Below are positions 7,378 to 14,141 of a stretch of 64,000 bases of DNA, piece after piece. The position numbers and the translations under genes were made by a program. How positions within the stretch are numbered: the stretch's first letter is position 1; each line of letters opens with the position of its first letter. This stretch comes from Fen-1058 sp964398185. Lineage in GTDB: Bacteria; Chloroflexota; Anaerolineae; Fen-1058. The notes under the pieces were generated by a model. It was not told where the DNA came from, did no database searches, and worked only from the letters and a program-made list of their open reading frames with translations. The stretch covers positions 1 through 64,000 of the forward strand of contig CAYNML010000028.1 in the NCBI GenBank assembly GCA_964398185.1, given 5' to 3'.

Positions 7378-8304
7378 TTATCCTCCCGGGGGCTGGCAGC
7401 CTCCGGGAGGATTGAATTGCGCCACCGCTAGCGCCATCCCCGCCAGCGCGGCGATGCCCGACGAACTACCCCAATCCAACGCGCCTTCCACGCATTCGTC
7501 AATCGAGGGCGCGCCGGTGAGGATGCCGTCAACCATCGCAATCAGCCGCTCATCCCCCTGCCCGCTGGCCGCACACTCGATGAGGTTGGCGCTGATCGTC
7601 GTCGTCTGCTGATAGGCCGCCGCAACAACATGCTTCAGCATGTTTTCACTGCCAGCCTGCGATTTCAATCGCAGCGAACGCGCCAGCATCAACAACAACC
7701 CGATCACCACGTCATCACCCGACGGCGTCAGGCCACGCCCCTGCCCTAACAGGCCCGATAAGCCAGCAATAACCGCCGGGGTGTCGTTCGCCTGCACCGC
7801 GCCCCTCAATGTCATCAATCGATCAAGCAGCGCAGATTGCTCGGCAGACAACGGAGAAATAGCGGGCTGGTCCAGCAAGATTGGCAACAGGGCCGCCAGG
7901 CCATCTTCACCGCGTTGCGCCAGCACGCCAGCGCCGATCGCTTGCGCGGTCTGCCGCTGCTCGGCGGGCGGACGCAGCGCCGTGTCCGGCAGCGGACAAT
8001 GCCACACCACGTGTTCTGAAAGGGAAATGGCGAACTCGATCGCGGGGAAGATCAATCGGGTGCCAGAGAACTGCGCCGCGGCGCCCACCGCGAGACGGCC
8101 CAAGTGCTCGCACGATCGATCCAGATTGATCGTCAACGGGCTGCGATAGTGTTCAGTCGAAACAAAGACGACTTGCTGCGGCGGAGCCAGCAGGAACACC
8201 CCGCGCGCCGTTAGGCCGATCACGCGCAGCGCGCACGCGGATCCCGCACGGCGCCAGGCCTCGGCGCCGATGCTGCTGGCGGCCACGGAAGAATTCAGCG
8301 CCAT
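7378..8304 (-). CDS. allH: DUF2877 protein (YlbF/AllH-type subunit)
   Basis: The 308-residue product has the DUF2877 hallmark GLLGQGRGLTPSGDDVVIGL near residues 183-202. This family contains E. coli YlbF (AllH), the third subunit of oxamate carbamoyltransferase. It faces the fdrA-DUF1116 genes from the opposite strand, so it is not in their transcript although it is probably in the same pathway. The last residues, PPGGCQPPGG, come from the palindrome at 7381-7411, so the C-terminal tail seems to be repeat-derived. The region before its start has no strong ribosome site. Confidence 0.82.
   Translation of the reverse strand: MALNSSVAASSIGAEAWRRAGSACALRVIGLTARGVFLLAPPQQVVFVSTEHYRSPLTINLDRSCEHLGRLAVGAAAQFSGTRLIFPAIEFAISLSEHVVWHCPLPDTALRPPAEQRQTAQAIGAGVLAQRGEDGLAALLPILLDQPAISPLSAEQSALLDRLMTLRGAVQANDTPAVIAGLSGLLGQGRGLTPSGDDVVIGLLLMLARSLRLKSQAGSENMLKHVVAAAYQQTTTISANLIECAASGQGDERLIAMVDGILTGAPSIDECVEGALDWGSSSGIAALAGMALAVAQFNPPGGCQPPGG
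7381..7411. repeat. TCCTCCCGG palindrome at the DUF2877 3' end
   Basis: TCCTCCCGGGGGCT pairs with AGCCTCCGGGAGGA around a GGC loop. It lies between two convergent genes and could act as a hairpin for both transcripts. It also encodes the last residues of the DUF2877 protein. No T-tract follows. Confidence 0.7.
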
Positions 8305-8384
8305 AGCACCAGGTTGGCGAAATCAATGAGCGCTTTTATACTTGTCCCCAATCTTTTGCTCCACTACGGCATACCATGCCGACC

Positions 8385-8598
8385 ATGAAACACGTTGTCG
8401 TCTGGTTGATTCTCAACGCGCTAATCATCAGCGGATGCGCTGCGCGGCGGCATGAACGGCCCGATCATTCTCCCCGGCAGCCCGGCGCAAAGCAAAGTGA
8501 TCATCAAGCAATCACAGGGCAATCACCCCTGACAGCTATCAGCTGAGCAACTTGCTCGCGTCACAGAGTGGATCCGCTGGGGCGCGCCGGAAAAGTAG
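8385..8598 (+). pseudogene. Remnant of a small exported cytochrome-c-like gene
   Basis: ATG 8385 begins MKHVVVWLILNALIISGCAA, a good lipoprotein signal with an ISGC lipobox. The frame then shifts. A second frame reads GPIILPGSPAQSKVII and, after an in-frame TGA, QLSAEQLARVTEWIRWGAPE and a stop. The pattern 'G-x-I-x-PG-x-P...HP-x-x-LS-x-EQ-x-x-x-x-x-WI-x-x-GAP' is typical of the end of c-type cytochrome domains. The haem-binding CxxCH is absent, so the middle has been deleted. This occupies most of the 334-bp gap between DUF2877 and the FG-GAP gene. Confidence 0.6.
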
Positions 8599-8610
8599 AC
8601 GATTCGCCCG

Positions 8611-8635
8611 GCTTGCCCGACGCCGCCGGGCAAGC
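8611..8635. terminator. Hairpin downstream of the FG-GAP gene
   Basis: GCTTGCCCG (8611-8619) pairs perfectly with CGGGCAAGC (8627-8635), 3 bp beyond the stop of the minus-strand FG-GAP gene. No T-run follows on the minus strand, so it may be a repeat or a mRNA-stabilising hairpin instead. Confidence 0.35.
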
Positions 8636-8638
8636 TCG

Positions 8639-10612
8639 CTACGGATGGGTAACCGTCAATGTGTAGGTGTCCGTTCCGATAAATGACTGATCGGTATACA
8701 CGTAGATGAAATACCAGCCGGGCGCACCCGAGTATGTGATGTGATAGGGCGGGGTCGGATCAAAGCCCACCCGGTGATCGACGTCGACGATCTGATGGAA
8801 CAACTGGATTTGTGTACCCGCGCTGGGGCTGGTCATGTCGACGGTGAGTGTGCCGCCCGCGAATAGATAAACGCTGTAGTAATCCTTTAGATCGTTGTGC
8901 GTCCCCCGATAGATCTGTCCCGACCGCAACGGCCCGTTGGCTTGCAGGTAGGTATTGTTCGGCTCAGTCTCCCACTCGTTGAGATAGTAGGTAACGGCGT
9001 TCTTCAACACGACCGGCAGCATGATCCGGTGCGGGATCGAGAACGATCCTTCGGCCGCAAAGTTCGATCCCAGATACGATGCGTCAATCGCTTGCACACT
9101 CCAGTAGTACCGTCCCGGCAGCAGATTGCTCAGCGTGATGGTGCGCGCCTGATAGACGTTGCCCAAGGCTGGCAGGCGGCGCTGGCCGTCGCCGGGGTTC
9201 GCCGCGGGCGAGACGATGTCCACGCCGCCCGGCTGCGTGCCGAGGCGCAGATTGTAGGATAGCCCAGACAGCGGCGTATGATCGTCGCTGAGCGGTGGCT
9301 GCCAGCGCAGCACGACGTTCGGCTCCGCCACGGTAACGGTCAAATTGCGCGGTGGCTGCGGCGCAAAACTGTATGCCAGCATTGAGTAGCGGTAGATCTT
9401 AGTCACGATCCCGTTCAAACTGGAGCCCGTGATCGCCACGTCAAGCAGGCCATCACTATCGAAATGCCCCCACGCCGCGGAGCCATCAGTCAATGCCGAG
9501 GTTCCCACGCTGAGGCCATCTGCAAAAGTGCCAGTGATCTCGTTGCGATACGCTGTGGCGAAGCCATTGCTGCTGAGCAGCGCATCAAAGTAGCCGTCCG
9601 TATCGTAATCCCCCCAGGCAGCGGTGGTCCAATTCTGGCTGCCCAGCAGATTATCAGCTGCCTCATCTTTGACGAACACGCCTTGCTGATTGCGATATAC
9701 TGTGGCAATGTAAGGTGGATCAGACGCAGTAGCGCCTTCCAGCAGCAGATCGAGATCGCCGTCGTAGTCGTAGTCACCCCACGCGGCGGCGCTGTTGCGC
9801 AATGCGGGCAGGCTGGTAGACATTTCGACCAATGCGCCGAGACCGTTATTGCGATAGAGCTTGGTCAGCGGCGCATTGCCGGTGATCGCGCCAGTCAACA
9901 GCAGATCGGCCCGGCCATCGTTGTTATAGTCGCCCCAGGCCGCCGCGCCAGATTGAATTCCGGGCAACAGCAGGCCGCTATCGCTGAATGAGCCGTGATT
10001 GTTGCGATAAAGCTTGGTCACAGGCTGAGTGCCATTATCGCCAGCGATCAGCAAATCGATCTGAGCATCGCCATTGTAGTCACCCCAGGCCACCGCACTG
10101 TGCCGCACCCCGATCAGATTTGCCGCTGTCATTGAAAAAGCGCAGCCGCTTTGCGCGTTGCGATACAGCCGGCTGATCGGTACGCCGGCCCGCTCGCCTG
10201 TTAAGGCAATGTCCAACCAGCCGTCGTTGTCGTAATCGCCCCAGGCTGCCGCGCCGTGAAGCACATCGCTCAGCACAGCCGTCAAGGTAAAGGTTCCGCC
10301 AGCCTCCTTCCGGTACACCCGGGCGATCTGTGACGTGGTCGACATCTGTCCGGTGATGAGCAGGTCGGACGCGCCGTCGTTATTGCAATCGCCCCATACC
10401 GCCGAGCCAGATTGCACACCCGGCAGACTCACGCCGGTATCGAGGAAAGAAGCAGTCAGTGCCTGGGTAGTGGTAAGCACAAGCGGCGGATCACCTGCGG
10501 CGGGTGCTGCGGACGAAGCACCCAGCGACAGGCGATTCAAGGCCAACAGGCCACTGAGGGCGATGAAGCAGGCAATGATCGAGCGGGCAACGTGCAGTCG
10601 TGATTGAAGCAT
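8639..10612 (-). CDS. Secreted FG-GAP/VCBS-repeat protein
   Basis: A 657-residue exported protein. The N-terminus is a signal peptide with the hydrophobic core IIACFIALSGLLALNRL. Residues about 55-415 hold many tandem FG-GAP/VCBS repeats with units such as SAVWGDCNNDGASDLLITG, whose DxDxDG-type loops bind calcium in an integrin-like beta-propeller. A fibronectin type III domain follows (PQPPRNLTVTVAEPNVVLRW). The C-terminus looks like a bacterial pre-peptidase (PPC) beta-sandwich (GTLTVDMTSPSAGTQIQLF). It lies 45 bp downstream of the membrane kinase on the same strand and is probably cotranscribed with it. A role in adhesion or surface architecture is inferred. Confidence 0.85.
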   Translation of the reverse strand: MLQSRLHVARSIIACFIALSGLLALNRLSLGASSAAPAAGDPPLVLTTTQALTASFLDTGVSLPGVQSGSAVWGDCNNDGASDLLITGQMSTTSQIARVYRKEAGGTFTLTAVLSDVLHGAAAWGDYDNDGWLDIALTGERAGVPISRLYRNAQSGCAFSMTAANLIGVRHSAVAWGDYNGDAQIDLLIAGDNGTQPVTKLYRNNHGSFSDSGLLLPGIQSGAAAWGDYNNDGRADLLLTGAITGNAPLTKLYRNNGLGALVEMSTSLPALRNSAAAWGDYDYDGDLDLLLEGATASDPPYIATVYRNQQGVFVKDEAADNLLGSQNWTTAAWGDYDTDGYFDALLSSNGFATAYRNEITGTFADGLSVGTSALTDGSAAWGHFDSDGLLDVAITGSSLNGIVTKIYRYSMLAYSFAPQPPRNLTVTVAEPNVVLRWQPPLSDDHTPLSGLSYNLRLGTQPGGVDIVSPAANPGDGQRRLPALGNVYQARTITLSNLLPGRYYWSVQAIDASYLGSNFAAEGSFSIPHRIMLPVVLKNAVTYYLNEWETEPNNTYLQANGPLRSGQIYRGTHNDLKDYYSVYLFAGGTLTVDMTSPSAGTQIQLFHQIVDVDHRVGFDPTPPYHITYSGAPGWYFIYVYTDQSFIGTDTYTLTVTHP

Positions 10613-10657
10613 GGTCAGTCATCCTGAAACGCAAAAGTATGTGATGCGTGCAACGGC

Positions 10658-12025
10658 TCAAATGGGAGCAGGCGTACCCGTAGGCGGAGGTGAAGGCGGC
10701 TCGGTGGGTGGCGGCTGTGGCGCCGGAGGCTCAGTGACAACGGCCGTCGGTGAAGCCACATCGGCCATGGTCGGTGTAAGTGTGGGCGGCCGGCGCGTCG
10801 GGCGGCGCGTGGGTGTCAAGGTGAGCGTAGGCGTAGCCGTAAGTGTTGACGTCGGCGTGGCGGTGGGCGTAGCAGTAGCAGTCGTGGTGGCCGTGAGCGT
10901 CGAGGTTGCCGTGGTGGTCAATGTCGCAGTAGGCGAGGCGGTCACCAGGTTGGAATCTGGCACGGCTGGCACTTCACGGCCGGCAGCGCTGTTCAAACGC
11001 GTGTTGAGGATCGATCCCAGCAGGATAAGCAGCACTACAAGCGCGCTCAACGCCAGCGCGGCACGGAATGCGCGGCGGCGCAGCAGGGCCGATCGAGCGG
11101 GTGGCACAATCGGGGTGGAGCGTGCCGACGGATTCAGTATGACAACCGGCGCTGCAATCACTACAGCCCGATCGACTGGGATGGCCCGTTCGAGATCGTC
11201 CAACAGATCAAGCATACTGCCGTAGCGATCCACAGGGGCAATGGCCAGGCAGCGCTGCACGATCTCCTCCATCCGATCCGTAACGTCGCGATTCCAGCGC
11301 CGCGGTGAAGGCGGCGTCAGGTTCAACTGCTCCCACAGCACATTTTCGCGCGCCGTCCCCACCCGATCGCTGGCTTCGCCGGTAAAAGGGCGCTCGCCAC
11401 CCGTGAGCATTTCAAACAGCACGATGCCCAGCGCGTAGATGTCGGTACGCGCGGTCGGCTTCTCGCCACGCGCCTGCTCGGGCGCCATGTAACCGAAGGT
11501 TCCGCCACCCAACAACAGCGCACTGGTTGCCGCCGCCTCGGTCATGTGGGCCAGACCAAAATCGGCCACCAGGATGGTGCCGTTGTTATGGATCATGACG
11601 TTCGACGGTTTAATGTCGCAATGAATCATGCCTTGTTGATGCGCGTAATGCAGCGCACTGCACACCGGGCGCAGCACTTCCAGCACGCGGCCGAGCGGCA
11701 GCGGCTGGCGCGCCGCCCGGATCTGCTGCTGCAAGGTGGTGCCCTCAACAAAGTCCATTAAGATGAAGGCGAGCAAGTCGTCTTCTTCCAGACCATAGAA
11801 ACGGACGATGTGGGGATGCTGCAATTGAGCCAGCGCTTGGGCTTCGCGCCGGAAGCGCCGCAGGAAGATGGTGTCCATGGCCAGGTCTTCGCGCAGCAGC
11901 TTCATGGCCAGATAAGCTGCGCGCTGACTATCCCAGACCTTATAGACGTCAGCCATGGCGCCGCGGCCAATGAAGTCAGCGACACGATAGCGCTGGAGAA
12001 GGGTGTGACCGATCAAGTTCGACAT
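10658..12025 (-). CDS. Membrane-anchored Hanks-type Ser/Thr protein kinase
   Basis: A 455-residue kinase. The Gly-rich loop GRGAMADVYK leads to K42 in AMKLL and E61 in the alpha-C helix. The catalytic loop is IHCDIKPSN with D137, the Mg-binding DFG is at 155-157, and GTFGYMAPEQARGE is the activation/APE segment. The HRD arginine is replaced by Cys, so this is a non-RD kinase. A transmembrane helix (ALALSALVVLLILLGSIL) lies near residues 327-347. It is followed by an extracellular Thr/Pro-rich tail of TPT/TAT repeats without PASTA domains, so the outer part may be a spacer or wall-sensing stalk. The FG-GAP surface protein follows immediately. Confidence 0.93.
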   Translation of the reverse strand: MSNLIGHTLLQRYRVADFIGRGAMADVYKVWDSQRAAYLAMKLLREDLAMDTIFLRRFRREAQALAQLQHPHIVRFYGLEEDDLLAFILMDFVEGTTLQQQIRAARQPLPLGRVLEVLRPVCSALHYAHQQGMIHCDIKPSNVMIHNNGTILVADFGLAHMTEAAATSALLLGGGTFGYMAPEQARGEKPTARTDIYALGIVLFEMLTGGERPFTGEASDRVGTARENVLWEQLNLTPPSPRRWNRDVTDRMEEIVQRCLAIAPVDRYGSMLDLLDDLERAIPVDRAVVIAAPVVILNPSARSTPIVPPARSALLRRRAFRAALALSALVVLLILLGSILNTRLNSAAGREVPAVPDSNLVTASPTATLTTTATSTLTATTTATATPTATPTSTLTATPTLTLTPTRRPTRRPPTLTPTMADVASPTAVVTEPPAPQPPPTEPPSPPPTGTPAPI

Positions 12026-12173
12026 GCAAGCGTTGCCGGTAAACCAATGCCAGGCCAGGTTAGAAATTCGTCGTGATTATCACACAATCAGCGCGGAATG
12101 CAAAGCAAGCAAGGTTGGCGGGGAGCGGACTGGCAGCAAGTGCCAGCCGCTGGCAAGGAGCGCGGCAGGCGGA

Positions 12174-13277
12174 TCAGGTGGTCAGTTGTGGCGCGGCTGA
12201 CCGATCGTAGTTCTGACCAAAGATTACGGGGTGCGAGGAAAGAACCTCGGCAATGTACTCGGCGGCATGTCCGTCGCCATATACGGGCGGATGATCAAGC
12301 GCAGGCAGGAAGTCGCGCGCGACGGCCACAACCTGATCGGGATTGTCTCCGGCCAGGCAGTTCCATCCGGCGTCAACTGTTTCGCGCATTTCTGTTTCTG
12401 CATTCAGCGTGATGCACGGCACGGCCAAATGGTAAGCATCGCGCTGAACGCTATCGACATCGGTAATTATGGCGCGGGCATGCGCCTCAAGGTTGAGGGT
12501 GTCCAGGTAGCCGAGTGGATCAATCGCCAGCACATGCGACGCAAACGTCAGCTCAAGCCGCTCGCAAGTGCTGCGCAGCTGGGGCGACAGGGGGAAAACA
12601 ATCGGCTCACGAATGGCGTTCAGGGCCTTGACCACGTTGCGCAGGTGAGTCGTCGCTGGCGCGGCCGGTTTCAGCACGGCAAAGAGGTAATAGCCGGGGC
12701 ACAGGCCAATTCGCTGCAGCACCGTCGAATACTCGCGGGCGATAGGCAGTTGCTGCGTCACAATATCCAGCCCCAGATCGCCGCTCCAATGAACGCTGGA
12801 GACGATGCCTTCAGCCGCCAGGCGTTGTACCGCCAGATCGGAACTACAGAAAAGAATGTCCGCCAACCGATCAAGCAGCACGCGATTCAATTCATACGGT
12901 GCGCGCTTTGAATAGGTGCGCGCGCCGGCATCCAGCCGCGCCAGCGGAATGCAGTTCTGGGCTGAGATCAGCGCCCCCCCCAACGTCACGCTGGAATCGC
13001 CACGAACGACAACAAGATCAGGACGGACATCACTGAAGACACGTTCCAGGCGGTTCAGCATCTCACCAAACGAGACGCCGTGTGGGTTCGTGCGAAGTTC
13101 GAGGTTAATGTCCGGCTCAAGCAAGTCAATATGCGCAAGATGAGTGCGCGCTTGAAAGAAATCGGTGTGAGGCCCGGCGTGCACTAATGTTTCCGGATGC
13201 TGGCGGCGCAAAGCCCGGCTCAACAGGGTGGCGTGTAAAAAACCCGCTGCGGAATCAACGAGGGACAAGATTTTCAT
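12174..13277 (-). CDS. Divergent UDP-N-acetylglucosamine 2-epimerase-like protein
   Basis: The 367-residue product has the WecB/GT-B epimerase layout: VVVRGDSSVTLGGALISA matches the GDTNSTLAGAL motif, and APYELNRVLLDRLAD matches PEE-x-NR. Near the C-terminus, DVDSVQRDA corresponds to DSGGxQEE. Several normally conserved residues differ. The HVEAG motif reads ARLDAG, and the HRxEN motif is not found where FAVLKPAAPA occurs. It may therefore have altered catalysis or substrate. ATG 13277 is chosen because MKILSLVDSAAG is the natural Rossmann start; an upstream in-frame ATG at 13328 adds only an unlikely leader. It is transcribed divergently from the ACP module, with a matching promoter at 13369-13507. 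Confidence 0.75.
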   Translation of the reverse strand: MKILSLVDSAAGFLHATLLSRALRRQHPETLVHAGPHTDFFQARTHLAHIDLLEPDINLELRTNPHGVSFGEMLNRLERVFSDVRPDLVVVRGDSSVTLGGALISAQNCIPLARLDAGARTYSKRAPYELNRVLLDRLADILFCSSDLAVQRLAAEGIVSSVHWSGDLGLDIVTQQLPIAREYSTVLQRIGLCPGYYLFAVLKPAAPATTHLRNVVKALNAIREPIVFPLSPQLRSTCERLELTFASHVLAIDPLGYLDTLNLEAHARAIITDVDSVQRDAYHLAVPCITLNAETEMRETVDAGWNCLAGDNPDQVVAVARDFLPALDHPPVYGDGHAAEYIAEVLSSHPVIFGQNYDRSAAPQLTT

Positions 13278-13368
13278 GCTATATGGAATCCAGCTGTTGA
13301 GGCGTGAAAGCCACCAACCGCGATGCAAGATTGTGATGCTGTGCCATTAAACAGCTGGAAATAACCCA

Positions 13369-13507
13369 ATCGTAGTAGGCGCTGGTTTGCGTGCCGTTGA
13401 GGATAGCAAGGCAAAGGCTTAGCGCCGGGTATGGCTTTCGTCACAACGGGCAACGTGGTAGAAAGACTGTGGCATCGATTGTCGCAGGCGAGTTAGAGTA
13501 GTTAGAG
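13369..13507 (-). promoter_or_regulatory. Multi-box promoter for the epimerase-like gene
   Basis: On the minus strand, CTAACTACTCTAACT (9-bp direct repeat, 13492-13506) is followed by TGACGAAAGCCATAC (13429-13443). Next come GCAAACC (13384-13390), 9 bp, and the -10-like TACGAT (13369-13374). The distance from the second CTAAC to GCAAACC is 106 bp, and from TGAC to GCAAACC 53 bp. The boxes and spacings match those at 13571-13709 and 40105-40240. The gene starts about 95 bp downstream. Confidence 0.55.
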
Positions 13508-13570
13508 TATGACACAATCATCTCGCCCTGGTCGGGCACCCCGAGGACCTCCCGCAAAGCGTCAAGAAAT

Positions 13571-13709
13571 CTAACCAATCTAACCACGCAGACGACAAAA
13601 AGCGCGAAAAAGGCGTCCTTGCCAAATATGGTTTTGACAGAAAACATACGCGGTGATTACTGGACAATACCCATACTCCAATCCGCTGCAAACTCGCCTG
13701 CGTGATAAT
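13571..13709 (+). promoter_or_regulatory. Multi-box promoter for the ACP-ligase module
   Basis: CTAACCAATCTAACC (13571-13585), TGACAGAAAACATAC (13635-13649), GCAAACT (13688-13694), 9 bp, then GATAAT (13704-13709). The ACP start codon is 54 bp after the hexamer. Together with the opposing copy it fills the 485-bp gap 13278-13762. No good -35 hexamer is seen 17 bp upstream of GATAAT, so GCAAACT and the upstream boxes may be activator sites. Confidence 0.55.
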
Positions 13710-13762
13710 GTCACCGTGCAGCAATCTGGAAATGTACTTCACTCCACGCAAGGACAGCCAGC

Positions 13763-14008
13763 ATGACACCTGAAGAAATCGTTCGCACCCATATCGCCAA
13801 AAACATCCTGTTCAACAACAAGGGCTACCCCTACCCCGACGAGGCATCCTTCCTTGAGAACGGCATCATCGATTCAATGAATGTGATGGAATTGATCAGT
13901 TTTGTCGAGGAGAACTTCCACCTGGAAGTGGCAGATGAAGATATTGTTCCTGATAACTTCGATTCCGTCAGCAAGATTGGCGCCTATGTGCGGCGCAAAA
14001 CGGCGTAA
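13763..14008 (+). CDS. Acyl carrier protein
   Basis: An 81-residue acyl carrier protein. The phosphopantetheine attachment serine is in NGIIDSMNVMELISFVEE, about residue 37, a variant of the DSL motif in which Leu is replaced by Met. It is acidic and probably a four-helix bundle, as usual. It comes first in the plus-strand module, 133 bp before the AMP-forming ligase that most likely loads it. The Sfp-type transferase at 56719-57450 could activate it. A dedicated carrier beside a glycan locus points to making an acyl or amino-acyl substituent rather than bulk fatty acids. Confidence 0.9.
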   Translation: MTPEEIVRTHIAKNILFNNKGYPYPDEASFLENGIIDSMNVMELISFVEENFHLEVADEDIVPDNFDSVSKIGAYVRRKTA

Positions 14009-14141
14009 GCCACGGGTCTTGTGTGGTCATGAGGCGCGCCGATCATCGTGTATCAGATAAGCCGCTCCGCTGTTGCCATCATCACACGTGGCGGCCATTC
14101 CCAATCATCATCTTCCTGCAAAGTCGTACAGGGGGGAAGCC

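Noticed and set aside
10611..11225. Plus-strand Gly/Val-rich frame opposite the kinase tail
   Set aside because: It is the reverse reading of the TPT/TAT repeats; no real protein features.
12076..12103. Possible sigma70 promoter for the kinase (TTGCAT, 16 bp, GATAAT on the minus strand)
   Set aside because: The -35 matches only three of six bases and nothing else supports it; left out as too weak.
12129..12146. CTGGCA/TGCCAG hairpin after the epimerase-like gene
   Set aside because: Short stem without a T-run; chance occurrence is likely in GC-rich DNA.
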